Part shown: piece by piece, positions 49,954 to 58,881 of the stretch | How the letters are laid out: every line of letters begins with the position of its first letter | How positions within the stretch are numbered: the stretch's first letter is position 1 | DNA from: Pseudomonas protegens CHA0 | GTDB taxonomy: Bacteria > Pseudomonadota > Gammaproteobacteria > Pseudomonadales > Pseudomonadaceae | Assembly (NCBI RefSeq): GCF_000397205.1 | Contig: NC_021237.1 | Coordinates: forward strand, 4,279,001-4,343,000 | Length of the DNA: 64,000 nucleotides | Reading direction: 5' to 3' | Position numbers and translations under genes: made by a program | Notes under the pieces: generated by a model | Seen by the model: the letters and a program-made list of their open reading frames with translations, nothing else | Databases searched by the model: none | What the model was told of the DNA's origin: nothing

Positions 49954-50300
49954 TCATCTGCGCTTCGAGCCAACAACCTGTTCGGCATCTGCAAACCAGG
50001 GTAGCGAGGATAACGCGTCCGAGGTGTGCCAAGTGATCAGCCACTCGGTGTGGATCAAATCCGGCAGGCTGATCCCGTTTTGTGGGAACGCGTCACCCAT
50101 GCGCCTTTCGCCACCATATTTCCACTCAAGCGGTCCGAAGCCGTCTGCCATACTTCGGCCCGAGAGGCTGTCATGGCCAACTCTGTATCATTCGTAATAA
50201 GTTCAGCGTCTCGCAGGGCCTGCGTGTAGCCGATTGCATTATGGTAGGCGCGAACACCAGAAGCCCAGTCGCTCGATTTATGTACTGAGTTCAACCGCAA
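49954..50300 (-). pseudogene. Frameshifted hypothetical gene
   Basis: From ATG 50300 the minus strand reads MRLNSVHKSSDWASGVRAYH and continues to TASDRL. The same local DNA in another frame then continues EWKYGGERRMGDAFPQNGIS to SKRR, ending at 49954. Together they make one protein-like sequence of about 115 residues broken by a frameshift near 50130. Family unknown. Confidence 0.4.
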
Positions 50301-50639
50301 AAGCCAGGCTGTTTGGACTCTGCGCTCGGCAAACCGGGCTGATCGCTAATCGTTAATACGCTGATGCCTGGCATGCCCCAATCCCCCAAATTAAGCGCTG
50401 CTTATACGCTTACCAGCACGACCGATACCAGTAGCCAAATGTAGGGGGCATGGTTACCACGACCACTAAAAAGGCCCACATCCCTGCCAGGTGAGGGGCC
50501 TTTTTTTGAACCGTCGAAACCAACATCCCCTAGACGAGCAGGCCAGTCCCACCTCGGCTGGCCTTCGCCTAATCAACCCTTGTTCGCAATAACCCTCTTT
50601 GCCAAGGTTGATCAACAGGGACATCTCTTCCAACGGAAC
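50301..50639. other. Non-coding stretch with terminator
   Basis: No gene. A hairpin AAAGGCCC/GGGGCCTTTTTTT sits at about 50470-50504 on the plus strand. Confidence 0.5.
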
Positions 50640-50783
50640 TCATCTGCTCCGTTTGTGCGTGGTGGGTGTTTCACCAAACCTTGAAGTCCTTTCCAGGGTT
50701 TCTTCAAGCGCTCGAACTAGTACATTTGTGCTAGTTGACTCCCCCCCTCCTACGGGGATCATAGTCCCGACTAGTGCTGCCAT
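50640..50783 (-). CDS. Small ORF overlapping LexA2-like site
   Basis: 47 codons from ATG 50783: MAALVGTMIPVGGGESTSTN, then VLVRALEETLERTSRFGETP. Protein-like composition but a weak ribosome site. Uncertain. Confidence 0.3.
   Translation of the reverse strand: MAALVGTMIPVGGGESTSTNVLVRALEETLERTSRFGETPTTHKRSR
50715..50736. promoter_or_regulatory. Palindrome with GTAC-N4-GTGC core
   Basis: AACTAGTACA (50715-50724), TT, TGTGCTAGTT (50727-50736). The core GTACATTTGTGC matches GTAC-N4-GTGC, the reported P. putida LexA2 motif, exactly. No SOS gene is obvious beside it. Confidence 0.45.
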
Positions 50784-51094
50784 TCTGAGATTTCAGTCAA
50801 TCGGACATTTCGACTAGTCGCGCAGTATCACAAGGGACGTTTGGCTGGGTAGTTTAACGCTCGAAGTTGATGATAATCGATGAAATGTGTTATTTACTTT
50901 TTGATTGCAACGAAGCTAATTTGCTTCTTAATTTAGTCGCCAGACGCTACGAGCATGGCAGCGTGTGCTGGCCAGCAAATATCACTGACTCGAGATACTC
51001 AGTTGAGAAATTCTATTTTTTAGCGTGCTTGTTTGGCTTGATTAATTTAATGTAAATGGATAACAAATTCATATTCAAGGAGGCACGACACAGC
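50784..51094. other. Non-coding stretch
   Basis: AT-rich, about 310 bases before the secreted-protein gene; likely promoter region. No gene or clear motif recognised. Confidence 0.4.
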
Positions 51095-51667
51095 ATGCCA
51101 GAGTTTTTGAAATTAAATAAATACGTCATACCAATTACTTTACTACTTGCTGCCTCCACTTCAGCGATAGCTGACAAAGCGAACCCCATTGGCGATTGGT
51201 GGCGTGTCTATAGCATAGGCACGGGCAAAAACAACATAGTGTTTGTCGCTGATCTCACGTCCATGACGCCACGGAGTCAAGCGGCGGGTGGGCTTCAGTC
51301 AGTAGACGTAAACCAAGTCTTCGCTGACCCATCCAAGCCATTGGCGGATGTCTATTCAGTTGAAGTCCAGTGCTCCAAGCACAGAGCCCGCTTTCTTAAA
51401 GGAACATCAATAGAACGAACGAGCTACGCACGCCGGGATTTGAAAGTCTCCAATGAGTGGCATACGTTGGATGACAAGGCGCTTTTATATACATTTGCCT
51501 TTGTATGTAATCCCCAAGATCGAGTCTTCAACGGCATGTTGTCACTGGGTAAATTTGATCAGATGAAAATGCTCGGGATCATCACGGAGGTACAAGCACC
51601 GCCGAAGAGCCCAATGGAAGAGCTGGATGAAATGTTAAACAACAAAAACCCTGAAAAGTCCAGGTAA
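51095..51667 (+). CDS. Secreted hypothetical protein
   Basis: 190 residues from ATG 51095, with AAGGAGG 12 bases upstream (an earlier in-frame ATG is at 51056). Signal peptide KYVIPITLLLAASTSAIA. The mature part has VEVQCSKHRARFLKGTS and YTFAFVCNPQD, a pattern seen in small secreted surface-adhesin-like proteins. It runs with the following lipoprotein gene, 10 bases apart. Confidence 0.7.
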   Translation: MPEFLKLNKYVIPITLLLAASTSAIADKANPIGDWWRVYSIGTGKNNIVFVADLTSMTPRSQAAGGLQSVDVNQVFADPSKPLADVYSVEVQCSKHRARFLKGTSIERTSYARRDLKVSNEWHTLDDKALLYTFAFVCNPQDRVFNGMLSLGKFDQMKMLGIITEVQAPPKSPMEELDEMLNNKNPEKSR

Positions 51668-51677
51668 GGTAAACTCC

Positions 51678-52115
51678 ATGATATATCAATGGATGAAAAC
51701 GTTTTCTTTAATGCTAGCAGTGTCAGGCATAATGGTAAGCAGCGGCTGTTCCTTAATTGCTCAAAGTCGTTGGGAAGGTCGCGATGCCCAAGAGGCGCTG
51801 AATCTGTTTGGCAGGCCCGATACGATGAAAGCAACTCAAGATCCTGATGCAGGTACACTTGTCGTAATGACGTGGTACAAATCCTCTCAGTGGTCGACAA
51901 CTGAGGCAGCCGGAACATCCATGACACAAGGCAGTAATGGTTTGACCCATACCGAGTATTACGAGAACGTCGGTCATAGCTCCGACTGCAAGATTGAAGC
52001 AACGGTGAACAAAGCAAAAAAAATAGTGCTTTTCAAAATTCAGAATGGAGAAGTATTTCATGGCAAGTGCCAAAATATTCCTTATGTTCCCGGTTATATT
52101 CCCCCAGGCTTTTAG
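51678..52115 (+). CDS. Lipoprotein
   Basis: 145 residues. Lipobox VSSGC preceded by a hydrophobic signal (SLMLAVSGIM), so membrane-anchored. The mature part has RDAQEALNLFGRPDTMKATQ, resembling outer-membrane assembly-type small lipoproteins. Cotranscribed with the 51095 gene. Unknown function. Confidence 0.75.
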   Translation: MIYQWMKTFSLMLAVSGIMVSSGCSLIAQSRWEGRDAQEALNLFGRPDTMKATQDPDAGTLVVMTWYKSSQWSTTEAAGTSMTQGSNGLTHTEYYENVGHSSDCKIEATVNKAKKIVLFKIQNGEVFHGKCQNIPYVPGYIPPGF

Positions 52116-52462
52116 CATCTTCTATAAGTACTGAAGGGATAACTGATTAGGGGATTCACGGCAGTTATTTTTTCGAAACAGTCCCTCAGACCGCCTAGTA
52201 TTACACCCTCGGATTTTTTCCTAATCCTAATAATGGTCTGAAGGGACGCTCCAAAGTTTTGCCCAGTTTTGAAACGAAAACACCAAGACCCGACAACTGC
52301 AACATTTTCAGTTTATTGACGTTGGGTCAACGGCTCATGCCTCCCTTGCTTTGCTCCTTGGGCTGAAGAGTTGAATGAACAAATGCTGCTGATGAAGGCA
52401 CTCAAGAAAAATCCAGGATCCTCCAAACTCGTTGCCTAGGTTAATTTTAGACGTAAACAATA
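52116..52462. other. Non-coding stretch
   Basis: No credible gene or motif, about 350 bases between the lipoprotein gene and the lysis relic terminator. Confidence 0.45.
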
Positions 52463-52490
52463 ATAAGCCCGGACTATCGCCGGGCCTCTT
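52463..52490 (-). terminator. Terminator of the Rz-like gene
   Basis: Minus-strand hairpin AGGCCCGGC/GTCCGGGCT-type followed by TTATTATTG. Confidence 0.55.
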
Positions 52491-52498
52491 CATTCTGA

Positions 52499-53017
52499 CT
52501 ACTCTTTGCTCGCTTGCAGCCCCCGCACATACTCCTGACACGCAGCCAACGCGATCAGTCCCTGGTCACCGTCTCCGGCGATGGCGATAATTCGTTGAGC
52601 ATGCGCTGGGTCAAGTTCGGCTCGCGCTTCTCCATGATCCACGCCGGCGCCGCCGGTGTCGGCTGGCAGCCCACCGCCACCACCCGGGGCGGCGAGTAGG
52701 ACTGACAGCCGCACATCAGCAGTAGCCAGCCGGTCACGCAGGCGAGCCTGCTCGGTTTGAGCATTTCGCAGTTCCTTGTAGTGGGTTTCGTCATTCACCT
52801 GCAGCCGATCCTCCAGCGCTCGGCGCTCAACCTGCTGGCGTTCCTGCCAATCGATCACCGCCACCGCCGCCTGCTCGCGAGAGCGCTGATTCGCCTCGGC
52901 CTGGGCGGCCAGTTGCTCGCCGTAGCGGTTGGCTTGCCAGGCCCAAGCAGCCCAGGCGCCGAGGGCAAGCCCCAGTACCAGGGCGCCAATCAGTCCACGT
53001 GCACCCAGCGCGCTCAC
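52499..53017 (-). CDS. Rz-like inner-membrane spanin
   Basis: 172 residues. N-terminal membrane segment LIGALVLGLALGAWAAWAW, then a long coiled coil (QLAAQAEANQRSREQAAVAV, EDRLQVNDETHYKELRNAQT). It should span the periplasm with Rz1 to fuse membranes at lysis. The Rz1-like gene is nested inside it in another frame. Confidence 0.85.
   Translation of the reverse strand: MSALGARGLIGALVLGLALGAWAAWAWQANRYGEQLAAQAEANQRSREQAAVAVIDWQERQQVERRALEDRLQVNDETHYKELRNAQTEQARLRDRLATADVRLSVLLAAPGGGGGLPADTGGAGVDHGEARAELDPAHAQRIIAIAGDGDQGLIALAACQEYVRGLQASKE
52555..52794 (-). CDS. Rz1-like outer-membrane spanin lipoprotein (nested)
   Basis: Up to 79 residues (the start could be the ATG at 52764). Lipobox LLLMCGC, then proline-rich short mature part (SYSPPRVVAVGCQPTPAAPA). 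Entirely embedded in the Rz-like gene in another frame, the classical Rz/Rz1 architecture. Confidence 0.75.
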   Translation of the reverse strand: MTKPTTRNCEMLKPSRLACVTGWLLLMCGCQSYSPPRVVAVGCQPTPAAPAWIMEKREPNLTQRMLNELSPSPETVTRD

Positions 53018-53541
53018 GGCAGCACCTTCAGCACACGCTTATACAGCGCCTCGCGGTCGGACAAGCCATTGGTGCCGCCGTTGATACGGCGAGTGATAGT
53101 GAGAAAGTCACCCTGGTCGGCCAGGGTATTGAGGCCTGCCCGCTGCCAATACCAACCGGCCGACATCGAGGCACACACCGGGTGCTCAAGCAACTCCGGG
53201 GTGTTGAGCAATCGCGCATCACCAAACAGAGCCTCGCTGCAAGCCGCATAGTTGGCCCGGCCGGTGACCTGAATTAGCCCCCTGCCCCGATACTTCTGGC
53301 CGTCGCCATCCGCTTCGGGAGTGTTGCCCAGGTGCTTGGCCAAGGTCCCGGTGTCGTACTTGCTCAAGTACTGGTCGCTGCCCAGCTCGCGAACCCACTG
53401 CAACTGGCCTGACTCGTGGCCGATCTGGGCGATAAACGCCGCGATACGCAGCCGGGTGACGATGGCGTACTTGCGCAATGACACAAAGGAGGTTGAGCAT
53501 ATTTCGATGCAATGGAAACCCATTACTGACGAGCACCGCAT
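53014..53541 (-). pseudogene. GH19-type endolysin, 5' end replaced
   Basis: 175 residues as read. From about residue 28 it is a glycoside hydrolase family 19 lysozyme/chitinase domain (RLRIAAFIAQIGHESGQLQW with the catalytic Glu; YRGRGLIQVTGRANY; VCASMSAGWYW). The first 27 residues do not look like the family start (expected MPITEQQLLQILPNA...). A sequence matching that start lies at 60,826-60,906. ATGA overlap with Rz. Confidence 0.75.
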
Positions 53542-53569
53542 GAGTCATGCTCTACAAGCTTAGGCGTCG

Positions 53570-54205
53570 GGCCAGTTCAGCCCGCACTCAAGCACGCACT
53601 TCACTTAAGGATGAGCATCATGAACGATGATTTGAAGCAGTCAGGCTCTACTACAACCTCTCAGACCACCACCTCGCTGGAGCAGGTGAAAACCGGAAGG
53701 GTCTTGGATTTCACCTGGGTACCTAACGCCAACACCACGACCACCACCGTATCAGCGGACTTTGTCGACTACCGGGTCGATACAGCCCAAGGCAGCCCTA
53801 CGGGGAACAGCCACTCCATAGCACGCTTTACCTATGTCCAGGGCAAAGGCGGCGGCCAGATCAGCCAGCTGTTTCTCGAGGAGATGCGTGCCGGTGTACG
53901 AGCCAACACCCAGATTGGGCTGATGGTCGGACGCAAGTGGGTTCTGGACCCCAACGGCGAGGTCTCGGGCAGCATCGGCACCTATGTGGTCGAACAATTC
54001 GATGACATGCGCGCCAGTGTCAATTATGTCGGCTCCTTCGCCCGCGTCTTCGACGACCCCAGGATGGTCAGCTACCACGCTGGGGACCATGTGCACCCCA
54101 ACGCAGGGGGCCGCACGCGCACGCTCAACCCCCTGGATGAATTGGAAGTCAGCACCTTCCCATTCGGCCCGGTGTACCTGGCCTTCCGTGTCAGACCTAC
54201 TGCAT
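53570..54205 (+). repeat. Long direct repeat, copy 1 (with deletion)
   Basis: From CGGGCC near 53570 through the gene end at about 54205, nearly identical to 61252-62077 except for a 189-base internal gap. Confidence 0.9.
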
Positions 54206-54207
54206 AG
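53620..54207 (+). CDS. Unknown lysis-linked protein, internally deleted copy
   Basis: 195 residues from ATG 53620. Same family as the 61303 gene, but lacks the 63 residues from VSITGSRPLTMADSGKS to about SSHMIYS. The frame is kept. Thr/Ser-rich N-terminus (TTTSQTTTSLEQVKTGRVLD), then a beta-rich body. Divergent from a lysis cassette. Function unknown; the C-terminal part resembles phage tail-protein modules. Confidence 0.75.
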   Translation: MNDDLKQSGSTTTSQTTTSLEQVKTGRVLDFTWVPNANTTTTTVSADFVDYRVDTAQGSPTGNSHSIARFTYVQGKGGGQISQLFLEEMRAGVRANTQIGLMVGRKWVLDPNGEVSGSIGTYVVEQFDDMRASVNYVGSFARVFDDPRMVSYHAGDHVHPNAGGRTRTLNPLDELEVSTFPFGPVYLAFRVRPTA

Positions 54208-54273
54208 CGATCTGTCGCGCGCCGGTTGAGCCTTCACTCAACGCCGGCGTCGAACTCACATCCGAGCCACCGA

Positions 54274-54430
54274 CAAACCTGGTCGACGATACCGGCCAGC
54301 GGCATCGAAGAGCTAGGCCATGGCCAAGACCAACGCGGAATTGCAACAGCAGAAACGCGCCAAGGAGAGGGCGTTGCTCGAGCGGATCGGCGCTGAGCAG
54401 CCTACAGCAACTACTGAGCAGCCGAGGTAG
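54274..54430 (+). pseudogene. Prophage gene relic sharing the 57-base leader repeat
   Basis: The leader (54274-54330) matches 39110-39166 at 55 of 57 bases. A 36-codon ORF follows from ATG 54320: MAKTNAELQQQKRAKERALL..., an equivalent of the 39156 gene's basic start. It then meets an early stop. Probably a remnant of another prophage's early operon. Confidence 0.6.
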
Positions 54431-54580
54431 TAGAGGTAGTGGATGAATTCGATTAACGCTCCAAGGTTGCCACTAGCAACACTGCCAAGATCAGCCATAG
54501 GCACCAAGCAAGCGTTGTGGGCGACAACACTTCCCCAGGACCGGAATCTGCTGAGCGCTCCGGCTTCGAGATAACTACGT

Positions 54581-55012
54581 CTATTGACAGGTACCGAAGT
54601 AGTTCTTGTTGCCCTGCTTCTTATATGAGAAAGCGTGGCATGACTTAGAGGGCCTCGCGCTGGTGGGTTTATCATAAATATAAACAGTCACATGCACATC
54701 CTCCGAAAAAGGAACTGAACCCCCTTTATGCCATAGGTCTTTCTTGAGGTAGAGATTTTTACCTTTCGGATCCTTAGTCTTGTAAGCACTGGAAATTTCT
54801 GTCCTTACTGAATTCTCCAGGGTCGCCTTAATAGTGGTTTTATTAATATCTGGAGACTTTATATTACGTTGATCTTCTGTGAGTGGAGTCGGCTCCCAAG
54901 TATTACAAGGATCGGATGTACAAAGGTATACATCCGCTAGAGCATAACTAGAAAGAACAGATAGACTCAGCGCCGAGGCAAGTGGAATCAAACAGGCTGG
55001 TAGTTTTTTCAT
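54581..55012 (-). CDS. Secreted hypothetical protein
   Basis: 143 residues from ATG 55012 (GGGAGGGATACCA upstream). Signal peptide MKKLPACLIPLASALSLSVL, then YALA. The mature part has CTSDPCNTW and ends KSCHAFSYKKQGNKNYFGTC, four cysteines likely paired. AT-rich. Unknown. Confidence 0.65.
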   Translation of the reverse strand: MKKLPACLIPLASALSLSVLSSYALADVYLCTSDPCNTWEPTPLTEDQRNIKSPDINKTTIKATLENSVRTEISSAYKTKDPKGKNLYLKKDLWHKGGSVPFSEDVHVTVYIYDKPTSARPSKSCHAFSYKKQGNKNYFGTCQ

Positions 55013-55443
55013 TGGTATCCCTCCCAATGGGAATTTGCTAGATATAACTGTGAAAAGTGGCCAATTCCTACCCTGCACTGAATGCCTCCTGGCACGCTGA
55101 AGTAAGAACTGAGATAGACCTTAGACCGGTCAGGGAAATTAGCAAGGTAGCAATCGCAGCGTCCACTGTAGTGGCCTAATAAAACCGGACACCTGCAACC
55201 TGAACCTATTTCACTGCCCGCCAGCATTTCCAGGGGCAACTAACTCTCTTCAGTTATCCCTTCTTACCAGAAGGAATTGAGAGAGCACGCTGAGCGAGCG
55301 CTGAAGGCAGGTGTCCCACCGGCTTCTGCCGTATCCCCCCCTGGAGCTCGGCATCGATATTGGCAATATCAAGACCAATGCCACTACCACCTTGCCCGGC
55401 ATCAGCAGTAACGTGTTGCCCCTCTCATAGACAAGGAGCGGTG
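55013..55443. other. Non-coding stretch
   Basis: About 430 bases with no convincing gene; only the ribosome site of the next gene (AAGGAG) is clear. Confidence 0.4.
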
Positions 55444-55680
55444 ATGTCAATCAGAAGCCTCAGGAAAAACCTTCCCGCTGACCCAGACAACAACGGCTGG
55501 GTACTCGGCTGGGCAGTGATGAGGGACGTTCCCGGATCATGGCAATTCATCGATATCTACGCAGATAAACCTACCGCCGAAGCGCAGGCTAGACGTCTTG
55601 GTGGGTGGTACGTCGTCGAATACGGTGCCCACCAGCCTGGTACTGAAAAATTCATTGGCGGCTCTGCACCTCCGCAATAA
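55444..55680 (+). CDS. Small hypothetical protein
   Basis: 78 residues, AAGGAGCGGTG before ATG 55444. WQFIDIYADKPTAEAQARRL then GGWYVVEYGAH, a compact alpha/beta pattern. Function unknown. Confidence 0.6.
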   Translation: MSIRSLRKNLPADPDNNGWVLGWAVMRDVPGSWQFIDIYADKPTAEAQARRLGGWYVVEYGAHQPGTEKFIGGSAPPQ

Positions 55681-56500
55681 CGGGCCGATTCTCCTCGGCC
55701 AATCCCCTGCGGCACGAACCAGGCCCCGGTTCAGCAGTGAGCCCGGCTTTACCCTTTTGTGCCGCCAATCAGCACCCCGGACCTCGCGCCCGCATCCACC
55801 CTCGATGCCGTGCTTGCGGTCCCTATCCTGCAGGTGGTGCATCTGCATCAGCCGTGCAACGGCGCACTGACGCGCTGCAAGCCTGTCGCACCCGCTGCTT
55901 CAGGTGCAGGTTCGCGCTCTGCCCCGCCAGCCATCCTTCTGCTCGGGGATAGTGCATGCCGAATTGATCACCGCCAGGTAGTTACGCCCCGCAAGACGTC
56001 TAGCAGTAGAGAGGCCCACCCTTTATAACCATCAACAGCTTGATTGCTAAAAACATCCTGTTTTTATCGTATTCCCGAATGCCCCGTTTAATAGGGACAA
56101 CTATTAAACCCAACTCAAAACTACACCCACATTAAAAATATGCTTGCTACAGTGTAAGTAGCCAAAGCGCAGCAACCGCCATTCAACCTTTACATAAAAT
56201 TGAATCACCCTATCGGCAACAACGCTCGTTCCTGCTGTGATATTTGGCCCGCGACAGCTGTTGCAATTGTTTCAACAAGCTTCACCCCAACCCACCAAAG
56301 CAGAACCAGCATCAAGCAGCATCGATTGGTATGCCACACAACCCACATGCCATTCAACAGCACTAAGGAAAGCAGACAAGAATAATTGCTTTATACATCC
56401 CTAGTTCAACACTTGTCGAACAAGAAACAAGGCATCCACCCGCCAATGGTGGATATCGAATTATCTTGATTGAAAACTTTTCCCCTAACAGGAGATTACT
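55681..56500. other. Non-coding stretch
   Basis: About 820 bases without a convincing gene on either strand; GC-rich to 56,000 and then AT-rich. The last part likely holds the promoter of the next gene. Confidence 0.4.
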
Positions 56501-56827
56501 ATGAGACCGGTCCAGAAAATCACCGTTAACAACAAAGGCGGCTACGTATTCAACTTCTCGGTCCAATGGCTGGGCAGCGACGGCAGGTGGGTGACTTCCG
56601 AATGGAATAGCGGCAACTATCCCGTGGCGACCTCGCGGACAACTCCCGATCTGAACACCATTGGGGTTCCGGCCAATGCGCTGGCGGTCACGGTCTATGG
56701 ACACGCAGTAGCCGGGACTTCCGGTCAGGGAACGCCGTTTGTCGCGTTCGCGGCTAACGGTCAGATCGCCACCTATGACGCTGTCGGTACCACGTTCATT
56801 GGCTTTGCAATCAACTTGATCGAGTAG
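56501..56827 (+). CDS. Stand-alone copy of the oxidase N-terminal domain
   Basis: 108 residues, AGGAG upstream. KITVNNKGGYVFNFSVQWLG, EWNSGNYPVATSRT and GVPANALAVTVYGHAV align residue for residue with the first 108 residues of the next protein. A beta-sandwich-like binding domain is likely. Function unknown. Confidence 0.75.
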   Translation: MRPVQKITVNNKGGYVFNFSVQWLGSDGRWVTSEWNSGNYPVATSRTTPDLNTIGVPANALAVTVYGHAVAGTSGQGTPFVAFAANGQIATYDAVGTTFIGFAINLIE

Positions 56828-56939
56828 ACCGCAACCCTTGTCCCGATGATGCCTGGCGCCAATGCTCCATGGAGGGTTGGCGCCAGCGCATTTAATCGAC
56901 CGCATGTTTCATGCCGCCACCACCCAACTGGACATCACC

Positions 56940-58814
56940 ATGAGAAAAGTCGAGCGCATTGGCTGCCTTAACAATGGCATCTTCATCATGAACTTTTCGA
57001 TTCAGTGGTTTGATTCGAAGGGAAGCTGGCATACCTCAGCCTGGAACAGCGGCAACTTCAACAACGGCCTGTACAAGGTAAGCCCGGCACTTTCGTCGCT
57101 CGGAGTTCCAGCCGATGCGATCGGGGTGGCCCCTTATGTTTGTGCAGTGCTTGGAACAAGTAGTCGAGGGACGCCCCTGGTGCAGTCGGCAGATAACGGC
57201 CGGCTGGCAGCTTACGAAGTGACAGGAACGACCCTGGACTTCAAGGTCCAGCCTCTGCCGTGGAGGAACTGGGCTCAGAACATCGTTCATACAATGTCGA
57301 TCGATGGGGAATATTACTTCTCGCCGACGAACCTGGTTGAACTCCAGGCCATCGTCAGTCAAGCCGTACTGGCTGGCGCGACTGTCCGCGTTTCCGGCCA
57401 GCGGCACGCGCAGCCGGCCCTGGTGGCCGAAGACAATCGCCTCGCGCCGAACCCGGCGCGCTGGCTGATCGACCTCTCCTGCTACAAGGACCTGGGGCCC
57501 GAGGGCAATCAGTCCATCGTGCTGCACCCCTCCGAAACCAAGGTCACGGTGAACACGGGTGTACGCGAGGATGCACTGGATGCGTTTCTGACGGGCCACG
57601 ACATGATGCTCAAGACCGTGACCGCCGGCGGTTTTTTCAGCCTTGGCGGGATGACCGCGGTGGACGTGCACGGTGCCACCATCAACGCGCCGATCTTCGC
57701 GGAAACGGTCTCGGCGTTCAGCATCATGGGCCCGGATGGCCAGGTAAGGACCCTCGACACACAGACCCCAGCGGTGGATGGCTGGTCGCCCCTGCAGTTC
57801 GCCCGCGTCTCTCTGGGGGCCCTGGGAATCGTCACCTCGGTCACCGTTGAGTTGATGCCACGCCCCTGGGCCACGACCTTGAAATCGGGCAAGGAGGGCA
57901 ACATCACCTGTAACGATCAGCAGGCGTTCATTGCCCAATTCAAGACCCTGCTCGCGAGCCATGACCGCGTTGAGTCCTTCGTCAATCCGTACACCCACAA
58001 CTTCCTCATCCTGTGGTGGGACCTGGTTTCGTCCCCAACGACGAAGATTCCGAACCTGAAGGCAAGCGTTCCCGATGCCTGCGCCCTGGCGCAAGAAAAC
58101 ATCTTCGGCGCGCCCTATTTGATACCGATGGAGCCGATCCTCGAACCGCCCCTGATTGCGGCGCAGTATCTTGGAAACAAAACGGCGGCCAACGCGATCA
58201 TCGATGCGGGCTACCTCACCATCGAAACGCTCTTCGATCAGGCTGCGGCTGTCTACTCCGACTTGTGGCTGACCCGGGCGTCGCGGGTGATCTTCATGTC
58301 TTATTTCATCGAACTCCCGGCACTCGATGACTCAGGGCTGGGCAAGGCCTGGCAGGGTCTTGACGCGGTCATGGAGCGCCTCAAGCGTTCCAGCGACTTC
58401 CTGCTGGTTGCCCCCATGGAGTTCCGCTTCGTCCGTGGCGGCGACAGCGTACTGGCCGGAACCTACACCGAAACCCCCAACGCGACCTTCGTCAATCTGG
58501 ACCTGATCGGTTACGTACCGGCCGTCGCGGGGGCTGAATACCCCCAGCTCCTGCTGCACTTCTTCGCCGACATCGAGCGCGCCTGGGTGGCCCTGGGAGG
58601 AATGCCGCACACCGGCAAGATGTTCGGTTTCTACGACCCGAGTCGCCCCGCTGGAACATTTTCGCCACCGTTCAACCCGGCGTTCCTCAAGGATCTGGCG
58701 ACGCGGCGCGGTGCCAGAATCAAGGCCTTCGATTCCTACCGCAGAAGCTGCGATCCACAGGGTGTGTTCCACAACCGTTTCGTAGCGGCGCTGTTGGGAG
58801 ACACACCCCAGTAG
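56940..58814 (+). CDS. FAD-linked oxidase with extra N-terminal domain
   Basis: About 624 residues from ATG 56940, chosen because it aligns with the start of the upstream paralogue (an ORF start at 56862 is possible). Residues 1-110 repeat the 56501 protein. From about 130 there is a PCMH-type FAD domain (NLVELQAIVSQAVLAGATVR, VSGQRHAQ with a candidate flavin-linking His, AGGFFSLGGMTAVDVHGATI). The C-terminus is ALO-like (FDSYRRSCDPQGVFHNRFV). Related to alditol/aldonolactone oxidases; substrate unknown. Confidence 0.75.
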   Translation: MRKVERIGCLNNGIFIMNFSIQWFDSKGSWHTSAWNSGNFNNGLYKVSPALSSLGVPADAIGVAPYVCAVLGTSSRGTPLVQSADNGRLAAYEVTGTTLDFKVQPLPWRNWAQNIVHTMSIDGEYYFSPTNLVELQAIVSQAVLAGATVRVSGQRHAQPALVAEDNRLAPNPARWLIDLSCYKDLGPEGNQSIVLHPSETKVTVNTGVREDALDAFLTGHDMMLKTVTAGGFFSLGGMTAVDVHGATINAPIFAETVSAFSIMGPDGQVRTLDTQTPAVDGWSPLQFARVSLGALGIVTSVTVELMPRPWATTLKSGKEGNITCNDQQAFIAQFKTLLASHDRVESFVNPYTHNFLILWWDLVSSPTTKIPNLKASVPDACALAQENIFGAPYLIPMEPILEPPLIAAQYLGNKTAANAIIDAGYLTIETLFDQAAAVYSDLWLTRASRVIFMSYFIELPALDDSGLGKAWQGLDAVMERLKRSSDFLLVAPMEFRFVRGGDSVLAGTYTETPNATFVNLDLIGYVPAVAGAEYPQLLLHFFADIERAWVALGGMPHTGKMFGFYDPSRPAGTFSPPFNPAFLKDLATRRGARIKAFDSYRRSCDPQGVFHNRFVAALLGDTPQ

Positions 58815-58881
58815 AGCTGCCCCGCCAAGGAAAGCGTCCGGTGCCTGATCTACAGTTGAAGCAGGCATTGAGGACATGACC

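Noticed and set aside
55759..56028. An 89-codon plus-strand ORF in the gap before the oxidase locus
   Set aside because: Pro/Ala/Ser-rich composition, several competing frames and no ribosome site.
57036..58094. A 352-codon minus-strand open frame
   Set aside because: Antisense to the FAD oxidase, with Arg/Gly-rich shadow composition.
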